64,000 nucleotides of DNA from assembly GCA_003255065.1 (NCBI GenBank), contig QAOA01001470.1:278319-342318 (forward strand), given 5' to 3'. Under the pieces are notes generated by a model. The model saw only the letters and a program-made list of their open reading frames with translations. It did not search any database and was not told the origin of the DNA. The translations under genes and the position numbers were made by a program. The first letter of the stretch is position 1, and every line of letters starts with the position of its first letter. This DNA comes from Cercis canadensis (taxonomy: Eukaryota > Streptophyta > Magnoliopsida > Fabales > Fabaceae). Shown here in pieces: positions 1 to 12,515 of this stretch.

Positions 1-3000
1 TTTCGACTCAGTTCAAAGGTTAAAATTGATGAGACAGTTAAATCAATAAAAATTGGTGTGAACCGGTACCGGTTTTCAATAACATTCAGAAAACACTTTT
101 TTTTTTTTTTTATCAATTATCAATTACAATATTAACAATATCTTAACAAGGGACCGTGAATAAAAAAATTAATTTGCCACGTAGCAAACACGTGAATGTC
201 ATGTGTTTGACACATTGCATCATAGTGAAGGTTTTAAAAATAAGACTGGACCAGCCAATTCAACCGGTCGGATCGATATCTAGTTTGATTTTCGACTCAG
301 TTCAAAGGTTAAAATTGATGAGACAGTTAAATCAATAAAAATTGGTGTGAACCGGTACCGGTTTTCAATAACATTCAGAAAACACTTTTTTTTTTTTTAT
401 CAATTATCAATTAAAATATTAACCACATCTTAATAAGGGACCGTGAATAAAAAAATTAATTTGCCACGTAGCAAACACGTGAATGTCATGTGTTTGACAC
501 ATTGCATCATAGTTAAGGTTTTAAAAATAGGACTGGACCAGCCAATTCAACCGGTCGGATCGGTATCTGGTTTGAATTTCGACTCAGTTCAAAGGTTAAA
601 ATTGATGAGACAGTTAAATCAATAAAAATTGGTATGAACCGGCACCCATTTTCAATAACATTCACAAAACACTTTTTTTTTTTTTTTATCAATTACAATA
701 TTAACAATATCTTAATAAGGGACCGTGAATAAAAAAATTAATTGGCCACGTAGCAAACACGTGAATGTCATGTGTTTGACACATTGCATCATAGTGAAGG
801 TTTTAAAAATAGGACTGGACCAGCCAATTCAACCGGTCGGATTGGTATCTGGTTTGAATTTCAACTCAGTTCAAAGGTTAAAATTGATGAGACAGTTAAA
901 TCAATAAAAATTGGTATGAACCGGCACCTATTTTCAATAACATTCACAAAACACTTTTTTTTTTTTTTTATCAATTACAATATTAACAATATCTTAATAA
1001 GGGACCGTGAATAAAAAAATTAATTGGCCACGTAGCAAACACGTGAATGTCATGTGTTTGACACATTGCATCATAGTGAAGGTTTTAAAAATAGGACTGG
1101 ACCAGCCAATTCAACCGGTCGGATCGGTATCTGGTTTGAATTTCGACTCAGTTCAAAGGTTAAAATTGATGAGACAGTTAAATCAATAAAAATTGGTATG
1201 AACCGGCACCCATTTTCAATAACATTCACAAAACACTTTTTTTTTTATCAATTACAATATTAACAATATCTTAATAAGGGACCGTGAATAAAAAAATTAA
1301 TTGGCCACGTAGCAAACACGTGAATGTCATGTGTTTGACACATTGCATCATAGTGAAGGTTTTAAAAATAGGATTGGACCAGCCAATTCAACTGGTCGGA
1401 TCGGTATCTGGTTTGAATTTCGACTCAGTTCAAAGGTGAAAATTGATGAGACAGTTAAATCAATAAAAATTGGTATGAACCGGCACTCATTTTCAATAAC
1501 ATTCACAAAACATTTTTTTTTTTATCAATTACAATATTAACAATATCTTAATAAGGGACCATGAATAAAAAAATTAATTGACCACGTAGCAAACACGTGA
1601 ATGTTATGTGTTTGACACATTACGTCATAGTACAAATTTGAATTTCGACTCAGTTAACTAACCTTAAACCCCAACCCTCCAAAGCTAGCCATGTGTTTGA
1701 CACATTGCATCATAGTGAAGGTTTTAAAAATAGGACTGGACCAGCCAATTCAAAGGTTAAAATTGATGAGACAGTTAAATCAATAAAAATTGGTATGAAC
1801 CGGCACCCATTTTCAATAACATTCACAAAATATTTTTTTTTTATCAATTACAATATTAACAATATCTTAATAAGGGACCGTGAATAAAAAAATTAATTGA
1901 CCACGTAGCAAACACGTAAATGTTATGTGTTTGACACATTACGTCAATTCAACCGGTCGGATCGGTATCTGGTTTGAATTTCGACTCAGTTCAAAGGTTA
2001 AAATTGATGAGACAGTTAAATCAATAAAAAAATTGGTATGAACCGGCACCTATTTTCAATAACATTCACAAAACAATTTTTTTTTTTTATCAATTACAAT
2101 ATTAACAATATCTTAATAAGGGACCGTGAATAAAAAAATTAATTGGCCACGTAGCAAACACGTGAATGTCATGTGTTTGACAAATTGCATCATAGTGAAG
2201 GTTTTAAAAATAGGACTGGACCAGCCAATTCAACCGGTCAGATCGGTATCTGGTTTGAATTTCGACTCAGTTCAAAGGTGAAAATTGATGAGACAGTTAA
2301 ATCAATAAAAAAATTGGTATGAACTGGCACCTATTTTCAATAACATTCACAAAACACTTTTTTTTTTTTTTTTTCAATTACAATATTAACAATATCTTAA
2401 TAAGGGACCGTGAATAAAAAAATTAATTGGCCACGTAGCAAACACGTGAATGTCATGTGTTTGACACATTGCATCATAGTGAAGGTTTTAAAAATAGGAC
2501 TGGACCAGCCAATTCAACCGGTCGGATCGGTATCTGGTTTGAATTTCGACTCAGTTCAAAGGTGAAAATTGATGAGATAGTTAAATCAATAAAAATTTGT
2601 ATGAACCGGCAGTCATTTTCAATAACATTCACAAAACTTTTTTTTTTTTATCAATTACAATATTAACAATATCTTAATAAGGGACCGTGAATAAAAAAAT
2701 TAATTGGCCACGTAGCAAACACGTGAATGTCATGTGTTTGACACATTGCATCATAGTGAAGGTTTTAAAAATAGGACTGGACCAGCCAATTCAACCGGTC
2801 GGATCGGTATCTGGTTTGAATTTCGACTCAGTTCAAAGGTGAAAATTGATGAGATAGTTAAATCAATAAAAATTTGTATGAACCGGCAGTCATTTTCAAT
2901 AACATTCACAAAACTTTTTTTTTTTTATCAATTACAATATTAACAATATCTTAATAAGGGACCGTGAATAAAAAAATTAATTGATCACGTAGCAAACACG

Positions 3001-3945
3001 TGAATGTTATGTGTTTGACACATTACGTCATAGTGCAAAAAATATTTTTTTTTATCAATTACAATATTAACAATATCTTAATAAGGGACCGTGAATAAAA
3101 AAATTAATTGGCCACGTAGCAAACACGTGAATGTCATGTGTTTGACACATTGGATCATAGTGAAGGTTTTAAAAATAGGACTGGACCAGCCAATTCAACC
3201 GGTCGGATCGGTATCTGGTTTGAACTTCGACTCATTTCAAAGGTGAAAATTGATGAGATAGTTAAATCAATAAAAATTTGTATGAACCGGCAGTCATTTT
3301 CAATAACATTCACAAAACATTTTTTTTTTTATCAATTACAATATTAACAATATCTTAATAAGGGACCGTGAATAAAAAAATTAATTGATCACGTAGCAAA
3401 CACGTGAATGTTATGTGTTTGACACATTACGTCATAGTGCAAAAAACATTTTTTTTTATCAAGTACAATATTAACAATATCTTAATAAGGGACCGTGAAT
3501 AAAAAAATTAATTGGCCACGTAGCAAACACGTGAATGTCATGTGTTTGACACATTGCATCATAGTGAAGGTTTTAAAAATAGGACTGGACCAGCCAATTC
3601 AACCGGTCGGATCGGTATCTGGTTTGAATTTCGACTCAGTTCAAAGGTGAAAATTGATGAGATAGTTAAATCAATAAAAATTTGTATGAACCGGCAGTCA
3701 TTTTCAATAACATTCACAAAATATATTTTTTTTTTATCAATTACAATATTAACAATATCTTAATAAGGGACCGTGAATAAAAAAAATTAATTGATCACGT
3801 AGCAAACACGTGAATGTTATGTGTTTGACACATTACGTCATAGTGCAAAAAACTTTTTTTTTTTTATCAATTACAATATTAACAATATCTTAATAAGGGA
3901 CGTGAATGTTGTGTTTGACACATTACGTCATAGTGCAAATTTGAA
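1..3945 (+). repeat. Tandem array of 277-287 bp units with 127-bp short units
   Basis: Using the start of the CCACGTAGC block as register, units begin near 177, 464, 746, 1028, 1305, 1582, 1901, 2147, 2431, 2708, 2985, 3112, 3389, 3516 and 3794. Full units are 277-287 bp and end in a variable poly-T run followed by a conserved segment with TTAATAAGGGACC. Nearly every unit has a CACGTG palindrome; the unit at 1901 has lost it (CACGTA). From 2708 onward, 277-bp units alternate with 127-bp units that lack the middle part, giving a 404-bp higher-order unit about three times. The array begins before the window. Open frames of 60-80 residues recur in it only because the units recur, and I do not regard them as genes. 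No transposase or RT motif is visible. Confidence 0.95.
1630..1690 (+). repeat. Copy of the array's right-flank sequence inside unit at 1582
   Basis: The stretch running from ACAAATTTGAATTTCGACTC to CCAAAGCTAGCC recurs at 3936-3992, where the array meets non-repeated DNA. Its presence inside the array indicates that flank sequence was taken into the array, probably by unequal exchange. Confidence 0.8.
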
Positions 3946-3992
3946 TTTTGACTCAGTTAACTGACCTTAAACCCCAACCCTCCAAAGCTAGC

Positions 3993-6900
3993 CAACTTGG
4001 GGGGAATGGCAAAGAGATTATTAACCCCAACCCAGGTGTGCATTCACCCGATGTGGGACTCAAGTTTCCTTGCCAAATAGTGACCCTTACAGGTTGTTCC
4101 TTACAACATCAAACTCCTCGATTCTTCTTATCTTCTGTCAGAAACCGTAGCTGGCTACTGCCAAGGTTCAACAACTCTACCTACCACACACTGCGCCACC
4201 ACCGGCTACCGTTCTCCGTCGTAAGCCTCAATTTCTCTGCCAGTAAGACAAAAAATTCCTCTCTTTTTTTTTCCCCTATTTAGTTGTCGATTGAGGTTGG
4301 GTGGGATGGGAGAGTAGAAATCTGTGTCAATCGAAGAAGGGTTTCGAGCCACGGATATAAGGGGTAGATGGAGATAGAAAGGGAGCCGAGAGAGAGAGAT
4401 ATGGGCGTGGCCTGTGGGGTGCTCCAAGTCAAAGTGGTTCGTGTACATCTAAGAAATTGGTTCATGTGAATTGGGGCTTTGTTCCATGAATCTGATGTGT
4501 TAGGTGCTTGGTATGTGGCATAGATGAGAAGGTAGTGATCTATGAGCGAGAGAGAGACTGGTTCATGGTTGCTTGCTAATATTTGTTGATTCTGTAATTC
4601 AATGTTTCCTACTACAAGAGTGCTGTACAGGTTGATTTACTGTTATATGAATCATTGAAGCAATTTGATCCTATTACAATTTTGCAGATTGGGTTGTTCA
4701 AGCTTATGTTTTTTATGACCATAAATCACTAATATTTGATTTTGAGATATGACTCTGGTTGTTGGGTAAAAGTTTTGAGTGAGGGCTGAAGACTGTTACT
4801 GTAGTCGCATATCTTGGGAGTTTAAAGATGTATCATCTAGTGCTATTTCTAGATTGTGGTTTAGATTCTTAGTAATTGAGATAGGTTTGAGTTATTTACA
4901 GACATAAGTATTGGCACTTGGCAGCTAGTGTAATTAACAAGTTGCATATTGAGCAGTGGGGAATAATAGTTAGGGAAGATAGAAGAAGTATCCAAATGGA
5001 AAAAGTTAGCCAACATGTGTGCTTCTACACCCTGTCTTCATAAAATCAGAAGCAGAATTTAAGCGGTAATAGTTTGAAATACTCGCATTGTTTGTTTCTA
5101 ACTTTTTTCTTCATCAAACTCTAATTCAACCCCCAACTTGCATAATTTGCAATCTGGCACTGCCTCAACACTAGTTGGAGATGGACCCTAATGTATAGTT
5201 GCTGAGTAAATTAAATTCTGCCAACTTATAATATTAGATATTGCTGCAGTGTTTGCCTCTTTATAATATTAGATAGTCTAAACCTCTGTATACTATTGGC
5301 TTGATCCTTAATCAGTTTTCTATTGTTAATTTTCAGAGAATATGACATCTTCTGAACAAAATTCAATTGCTGCAATGTTTGGTTTATGATTATGGGTGAT
5401 AACTTGTGCATTTTACTATGTATTTGATTTTGATGGTTTTAAGACTATGTATTTTAATTTTTAAGTTTGAGATTTTCACTTATGAGTTGATTTTGATGAT
5501 TTGTTCTTTATCCTCCATGTTTTCTTTTTGAATCTTTAATTTAAAAAGAAAGCTTCGGTTAACCAGTTCGACTGGGCGGTCCGACCGGTATTTTTTGCCA
5601 AACCTGTTCGCTCACTGGTCCAGTTTTTAAAACCTTGATCATAGTTAGTTTTTGAATGATATTAGTAGTGTAGACTAAATTATTTATTTTATGAAAGTTG
5701 AAGTTCTAAAAAGTGTCATAACATGTTCATTTCACACACATATAAGCCAAAAAAAAAAAAAAAAGATAGTGAAATAGAACGACAGAGAAAGAGAACAGAG
5801 GGTGAAGAGAAAGAAGAGAGGGTAGAGAAAGAAGAGAGGGTAGATCGATAGAGTATAAAATCTGTGTTAGAACAAGAGGAATAGAAACAGAGAGAGCTAA
5901 GCAGGGAGAAAGGGAGCAGTTTGGAAAAGAGGAATTCAAATTTCAGATTTAGTGTGTGGCTAATCCTTTGTCTCCTTTATCAATCTGTGCAAAGTATGCT
6001 TTTTTTTCTTGCCCATTGCTTTCCCTTGAGTTCCAATTTGCTCTCCCATTGTTGCGAGTGGTATTTGAGGAAAAGCTTCAGTGCTATGGTGTTGGTTGGG
6101 GTGACTTTGTTAAATGATATATATAGCCATTGAAAATTATTTTATGTTGTGGGGGCAAATGACCCACATCCTTGTACATAGATCCGCCACTGCGGCGAGA
6201 ACCAATTTGGATGCAAATTGCAAAATTTTCACTTTGACATTGTTGTGATGTTAATAGTTTAATAGATTAATAATCTAACTCGTTGCTTCTGTTTTGGAGT
6301 GGGTTGAACCATGTTGATTAAAATGCATTATTGATATTTTAGTGTTGATGCTGAATTTGGAAGAAACTGGATCAGTTTTCTTTATCTATTTTGGCTCTGG
6401 TTGGGTTTTACTGATTAAGATTGGGATGGTGTCTGAGTATGTTATTTTTCTTTAATGAAGTATGTGTCTGACATACCAATTGATGTTGAGTATGTTGAAG
6501 AGTATGATTTGTTTTAGTGCACCCAGGATGGGATCTTGGCTGGTTGTTGTGCTTGAATCTTTTGAGTTTGTTCTTTTTATTTTTATTTTTTTGGGTCCAT
6601 TGGAGGCTACACAACAAGGGTAGCCTATCCCCTCCCAAAATCCCACTGCACCTGCTCCTAATGGGATTTGAGCAGAGGACCTTCGTGATGGAATACTGTG
6701 TGCTGATTTGAATTATTCATTCAGGTTTGGATAAGAAGGCTCATGAATAGCTATACAATTTATCCTGTATCTTATAACATGAAAAATATATCCACTCTAC
6801 TTTGGATCCTTGAGATGCTTGCCCATAAAGCCAATTACATATTAATAACTTAAGGTGTCACTTGATAATTGATGCTTTATGAAACCATTGGAACTATCAA

Positions 6901-8000
6901 AGATCCTCTTTATCTCTTCTGTTTTCTCTCTAATCAGTCTTATGACCAGCTAATCATCATTAAGGCCTTTTAATTCAACCATTAAATAGTGGGATCAGAT
7001 TCTCTTATTAGTTTTGAGTTCATGCTAAGTTCTCTAGTTTCCTTTCTTTAAGGTGGATTTCTATACACTAAATTATGATGATGGATGTAATTTATGAAGT
7101 CTTTATTGATTACATGTTTCGAACACTTAAAGCTGGGAGAACTAGTTTTTGAAGTTAAAGTATTCAGGAGAACTACATCAATATTGATCAAAATTAACTG
7201 CATTTAATATGAATTTCTGTTCTCCACTTAGTGCTATCTAAGCTACACTACACACTAACCCTATAAACCATGATGTTGCTTTATCGCTAATGCAAACCAT
7301 ATTTATTTCCGTCTCCTGCCATTGGAGCATCTGTTTCTCTTATTTATAGATATCCTGGCCACTTTTAGATGATCTCTGCTTTTGCTTTCTTCAAAACCAA
7401 ATAAAGCTTTGGTTAATATCTACATATTTATTAATCATGATTGTGGACATACATATTTTTAAACATTGATAGCAGCTTATTCCCAAGCTTGCTCTTTCTG
7501 TGGTAACTCTCAAGGATGCTTAGGAAAATCTCTTTTCTGCTCCTTGCATCGTACCTACTAATTATTTTATTGTGTCTGGATTTTATCCAAAATAAATAAA
7601 TAAATAAATAAATAAAGAAGAAATTATTGTGTCTGGAAGAAACCCTCCCCCCTCCCTCTTAACAGATTTGAAAGTTTGAAGCAAATATGTGATGTTCTTG
7701 AAGTTAGCAAGGTATATTTCATGCAGAGGTATGAATTGGCATGTGAATTAGCTTCTGAACAGAAGCTTGTGGTCGGAGTACATGACATCTGTAGCTTGTT
7801 TATAAGACCAAACCTTACCAACTGTAGAGCTACAAGCTTGCTTATGATTCATCTATCTTTTGTTTTTCTTTTTGTTTTCCTTCATTTTAGTGGCCCAAGA
7901 TTATTTACATGGAGAAGTTACAATTTTGTTTTATATGGTTTTTTTTAGCCATTTAATTGTTTATGAGCATTGATTTATTTAATGGTATTGCAATTTACAG
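3993..8000 (+). other. 5' region and probable 5' UTR intron of MOCS2A
   Basis: No protein gene is recognisable here. A C-rich stretch at about 4130-4220 reads like a 5' leader and ends at a good donor (GTAAGC at 4221). The next convincing acceptor before the MOCS2A start is TTTACAG ending at 8000. I infer a leader exon ending at 4220 and a 3.8-kb 5' UTR intron, but no transcript evidence is available. The interval also holds a GA-rich tract (5750-5920), a diverged inverted copy of the upstream array repeat (5560-5645) and a short dispersed repeat (6585-6690) that resembles 38735-38815. Confidence 0.35.
5560..5645 (-). repeat. Diverged inverted copy of the array repeat core
   Basis: Read on the minus strand, this segment has the same order as the array core: a GATCAAGGTTTTAAAA-type block, then ACTGGACCAG, then a CCGGTCGGACCG-like block. 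It is clearly diverged. It shows that the array unit belongs to a dispersed family and is not purely local. Confidence 0.6.
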
Positions 8001-8057
8001 GAAGAATGTCTTCTGTCTATTAGTTTGTCTCTGATTGGTTATTGTATGATAGGTATT

Positions 8058-8366
8058 ATGGAAAAAGAAATTAGGATTCAAGATGGAGATCACAAACCCA
8101 GCAAGAATGAACTTTCAACTGTGAAGATAAAAGTATTATTCTTTGCTAGAGCTCGTGATATTGCTGGCTTGGGTGAGATGCCGTTGGAGGTGTCCTCTGG
8201 CAGTACTGCTCATGATTGTTTGCAAAAGCTCCTTGTCAAGTTTCCAAGTTTAGAAGAAATACGAGGGTGCATTGTTCTGGCTCTGAATGAGGAGTATACA
8301 ACAGAGTCAGCAATTGTTAAAGACAAAGATGAATTGGCCATAATACCTCCAATTAGTGGCGGTTGA
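8058..8366 (+). CDS. MOCS2A: Molybdopterin synthase small subunit (MOCS2A / CNX7, MoaD family)
   Basis: This 102-residue protein is the sulfur-carrier subunit of molybdopterin synthase. In the cytosol its C-terminal glycine is thiocarboxylated by the CNX5/MOCS3 enzyme, and the subunit then donates sulfur to cyclic pyranopterin monophosphate with the large subunit CNX6/MOCS2B. What the sequence shows: a MoaD/ThiS ubiquitin-like fold signature with [15 protein letters not shown] at residues 23-37, the segment FPSLEEIRG near 67-75, LALNEEYT near 79-86, and the essential ending PISGG with the terminal Gly-Gly. I chose the ATG at 8058 because the protein then begins MEKE as plant CNX7 does. An in-frame ATG at 8025 would add 11 residues and lies just after the inferred acceptor at 8000. 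The coding part is a single exon. The stop is followed by a tandem repeat. Family assignment is firm; the leader structure is inferred. Confidence 0.93.
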   Translation: MEKEIRIQDGDHKPSKNELSTVKIKVLFFARARDIAGLGEMPLEVSSGSTAHDCLQKLLVKFPSLEEIRGCIVLALNEEYTTESAIVKDKDELAIIPPISGG

Positions 8367-8439
8367 ACTGTAAGAGATTAGTAATTTTGAACTCTAGAAA
8401 TATCTCACTACAATCTGCTTGTATGTTAAGTTTCATGTA

Positions 8440-9350
8440 TGTATAAAAGGTTGAATATGTATTAACTAGCAAAGTGAGAAGATCTTTAGAAAAGAGTAGT
8501 GAAACTTGCACACTACTTAAGCTTACACTACCTCATACTGACACAGTTGGCATGATTTGAGTTCAACCGGATCCATTTGTACTTCTTTTTTTCCCTTTTA
8601 GACTCAGATTCTGCTAACTGTATGTAAAAAAAGGTGGAGTTTGTATTAACCAGCAATGTGAGAAAATCTTTACAAAATAGTAGTGAAACTTGCACACTAC
8701 TTAAGCTTGCATTACCTCACACTGACACTGTTGGCATGATTTGAGTTCAACTGGATCCATTTGAACTTCTTTTTTTCCCTTTTTTAGACTCAGATTCTGC
8801 TAACTGTATGTAAAAAAAGGTGGAGTTTGTATTAACCAGCAATGTGAGAAAATCTTTACAAAATAGTAGTGAAACTTGCACACTACTTAAGCTTACATTA
8901 CCTCACACTGACATTGTTGGCATGATTTGAGTTCAACTGGATCCATTTGAACTTTTTCCCCTGTTAGACTCAGATTCTGCAAACTTTATGTAAAAAAAAG
9001 TGGAATATGTATTAACCAGCAATGTGAGAAGATCTTTACAAAAGAGGAGTGAAACATGCACACTATTTAAACTTACACTACTTAACACTGACATAGTTGA
9101 CATGATTTGAGTTCAACAGGATCCGCTTGAACTTTTATTTGCCCTGTTAGACTCAGATTCTACTAACTGTATGTAAAAAAAGGTGGAATATGTATTAACC
9201 AGCAATGTGAGAAGATCTTCACAAAAGAGGAGTGAAACATGCACACTACTTAAGCTTACACTACCTCATACTGACATAGTTGACATGATTTGAGTTCAAC
9301 TGGATCCATTTGAACTTCCTTTTTTTTTGCTAGACTTGGATTCTACTAAC
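8440..9350 (+). repeat. Five tandem copies of a ~182-bp unit downstream of MOCS2A
   Basis: The block ATTAACCAGCAATGTGAGAA and its variants recurs at 8461, 8645, 8831, 9011 and 9193, a period of 180-186 bp. Each unit also has a CACACTACTTAAGCTTAC-like stretch, a GATTTGAGTTCAAC stretch and a T-rich run. The array begins about 80 bp after the MOCS2A stop, so the 3' UTR probably enters it. No coding potential is seen. Confidence 0.92.
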
Positions 9351-10689
9351 CGTACCAGTGTAAGGTAGTGTAAACATAACTAAAATAGAATGGATATCAA
9401 AAAATATGTAGTAAACATTTGTTTGTAGATATGCTAAATAAGCATGGTAGGCTATTGTTGATTAATGGTACTACTTTTGTCTTTTTTTACATAGGTTCCC
9501 TCCATAAATAGCAAATGAAGGAATGCTGGAAAGGACGAGTATGAAGTAATCTGAAGACTTCTAGTATTCCATGCAAGTATGCCACCATCCTACCTACCAT
9601 TCTACTTCTGCTCATCTCCTTGTAACTCCTGTTTTATCTTGTTCTTTGTAAGTGGTAGCCCAGCCGCTAACCAAGTAAAATGGTAAACTCCTTGGTAAAA
9701 TACTGTTGTACATACGTAATGGGGAGCGCAGTACAAATTCAAGTGTAAAATGTATTTTATGTGTAAGTTTCTTTTCTGTATTATTGTTCTTTTATATATG
9801 TTACATACATTTACCTAAGCTCATACCTATACGCTTGTGTTATGGTATCCTTGTACTTCTAGTGTTTTACTTTTGACTTGTGTTGTTAAAGCTAGATGTG
9901 AGGAACAAATCGCAGCACAAGAGGGTTTAGGTACCACAGTTTTTAAGATTGAGGATAGAGTAACGTGTGTAGGATAGGGAATGATTCTGAAAGCTCGTGA
10001 ACATAGTATGCATATCAATAAAAAATCTGAAATTAATTTATATTACTCATATACCACAATTTCATTACCATTTCATATTATACTTGACAATCACTTTACA
10101 ATCTTAATTGGACTCACTCAACTTTTTTTTAGTCCAAGCCTACTATGGTATGGCATGAAATTATGGGGTATAAATAACATTTCTTTATCTAATATTAGTT
10201 GTAGTTTAAATACTATTACCAACTAAAGTACTTGCTGGTTTGAAAAACTAGACACAGTCTAGTGAGCAGCATAAAGAAGTTATGAACCACATAACTTTAC
10301 TCGGACTCTAAAGTAGCTCAATAAAAATAGCTCAATAAGAAACTTCTAACTAGTTGGTTTCGCAACAATTGAACACTTTTTAGTCATCCGTTTGAAGATG
10401 AAATTTACTATGCTATGTCATGGCAATCAAATTTGCTTATGAAGAAAACGAGTTAAAAATATATTCTAGTCAAACTAAGGATGAATTTTACTTTTTCTTA
10501 TAGATAGAGAGAGCTAGAGTTTTGGTTAAGGATATAGGTCGATGGAGATTTGAAATTAGGATTTCAACATTTTTGAGAAATCTTTGAACTAATTGTGTTG
10601 TACGTGCATATGTAACTAAAGACGTTATGCTAAAGACGTTATACTAGTATAAACAGAACATACATGTAAAAATTAAAAAAAAAATAAAA
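9351..10689. other. Intergenic, no recognised gene
   Basis: I see no gene here. A possible acceptor (TTTTTACATAG, ending near 9494) is followed by non-coding sequence that could be a downstream UTR exon. The rest is AT-rich and without recognisable protein motifs on either strand. Confidence 0.5.
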
Positions 10690-12515
10690 TAAAATGTGGG
10701 GGCCAGTGCCTCCCTTGGCCCCCATGAATCCGTTGGTGTCTATACTCCCCCTACTCCTTAACATGCCCCAAAATGAAAAACCAAGTCTTCTTTTCCAAAA
10801 TATAGGAATTTCATTGCATAGCAAGAAATGAATACAAATTTGGCCTTTGTACACAGTAAGCCAGGCCAAACACCAAAAAATACTAGTGATACAAAAGGGA
10901 AGCTCCCAACGACCCTGCAACTTAGGCAGGTTAAATACAATGAGAAGTTTACACACCATTCCTAGCTAACTCGAAAAAATTCTTCATGCAGTCTGATTAC
11001 TTGGGAAACAACTTTGGAACCATCCCAAGTCCCACTATGGAAACAAATGTTGTTTCTTTCCTTCCAAATTTGACACATCAAAATACAAACCACGCTCAAT
11101 TCTTTTTTTCCTCTACCAAAAATAATTAGATCATCACAAACTTTAAGCCAGCATTCCCAAGTGGTTTGGTGAGGGACAGCAGAGCTATTAAGCATAAGAG
11201 GTGAACATAGCCAAACCTGGACTGAGCAAGGTCATTGGATGAGGAGGTGCTGCTGAGTTTCTGAAGCAGAATTGCAGAGAGGACAGCAGTCAAGCACATG
11301 TTCTATTCTTGCTTGCAGAATGGCACGAACAGGAAGGCCACTGTGGATCATTCTCCAAATGAAGACCTTGATTTTACTAGCAAGTTTTAGGGACCACAGC
11401 ACTTTCCATGCCTTTTTTCTTTGGGATATGGGATCCTTTAAGGCTAAATCTGTGTGTACCAGAGCCAATGCCAACCAGTATCCGTCATGCACCTGGTAAA
11501 CAGAAGACCCATTTTTGTGCCAAATTATTCTGTCACGGTCATTGTGAATTTTCAAATTCAGAACACAGTTTGCATCTCGATGATCTAACACCTGCAGCAC
11601 ACGATTTCTGTCCCACGAGTTACTTCCAATTACCATGACATTTGTGACCACCCTGCAATCTCCCTCACAGGAAGGACCTGGTTATGCTAGGAAAGGAAGA
11701 CCAGTAGCTACCCAAGGGTCCTAGAAAATTCTAATATCTGATTTAGAGCCAATTCTCTAGCTAGAAATAACTTGTCTGCCTTCAATGAGACTTTTCCGTG
11801 CCCAAGAAGGGTTGTTTCCTACGGTAGCATGAAGGAAATCTGAGTTGTGGAAATATTTTCCTTTGAAGACTTGGTAAAATAGAGATGGCTTAATCGCAAT
11901 TTTGGTCCCCTTATTTTAACCACTTGAACGTTTTGGTCTTCCTTCTTTAAAAATGAACTATTGAGTCCCTCTATATTTATAAAATGTACAAGTTTAGTCC
12001 ATTTATCTTTAAGTCAAAATTTTTAGGTTTATTTCAAGGTGTAAAGTTCTCTGATTCATAATCCCACCGTTCAGATTAAAGAGTTATGTCTTGTGAATCT
12101 TTCCATTAAATTTCAGCTCGATCTAACGGTGAATAAGTCTAAATTTTTGGTTAGACGAAAACTTATGGTTTTGATATTTTGGGCTGAGTTTCACCGTTAA
12201 ATCGAGCTCAAATTTAGTGAGGAGGTTCACAAGATGTAGCCCTTCAATATGAACGGTGGGATTATGAATCAAAAAACTTTACATCTTGAAATAAACCTAA
12301 GAATTTTGACTTAAAGATAAATGGACTAAACTTGTACATTTTATGAATATAGAGGGACTCAATAGTTCATTTTTAAAGAAGGGGGACCAAAACGTTCAAG
12401 TGATTAAAATAGGGAAACCAAAATTGCAATTAAGCCAATAGAGATCTATCTTTGCTAGCCAACTTCCAGCCTTGTTTTGCCAGCATGGCAAGGTTGAAAG
12501 CATATAGAACATTCT
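10690..12515 (-). pseudogene. 5'-truncated LINE (non-LTR retrotransposon) ORF2 C-terminus, interrupted
   Basis: Read on the minus strand from 12515 downward, the sequence has the plant LINE motif NLAMLAKQGWKL (12450-12500). After the foldback element at 11887-12436 it continues with the segment before the zinc-binding domain (a DPW motif near 11730) and then the zf-RVT domain: KVFIWRMIHSGLPVR followed by CCPLCNSASETQQHL (about 11240-11400). The last part, WKERNNICFH near 11060, is the usual LINE C-terminus. Several in-frame stops break it, including a TGA at 11232-11234 where a cysteine codon is normal. No RT catalytic domain remains and no poly-A tail is obvious. It is a dead fragment just upstream of the SEC8 promoter. 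Confidence 0.85.
11887..12436. mobile_element. 550-bp Mutator-like foldback element, copy 1
   Basis: The two halves are near-complete inverted repeats meeting near 12160. Termini are GGCTTAATCGCAATTTTGGT and, inverted, GGCTTAATTGCAATTTTGGT. The 9-bp direct repeat AATAGAGAT flanks it exactly (11878-11886 and 12437-12445), and 9 bp is the Mutator superfamily target size. There is no open frame, so it is non-autonomous. It sits inside the LINE and splits it, and so is the younger of the two. Confidence 0.93.

Noticed and set aside
156..3763. Repeated 60-80 residue open frames in the left array
   Set aside because: They recur because the units recur, have no conserved domain, run into the poly-T tract and shift between units with indels.
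3948..4465. Open frames of 61-111 codons on both strands near the MOCS2A leader
   Set aside because: They overlap each other on opposite strands, have low-complexity composition and no recognised motif. The interval is better read as leader and intron start.
8025..8057. Longer MOCS2A start at 8025
   Set aside because: The extra residues are hydrophobic and absent from plant CNX7 as I know it; MEKE at 8058 fits the family. Use of 8025 cannot be fully excluded.
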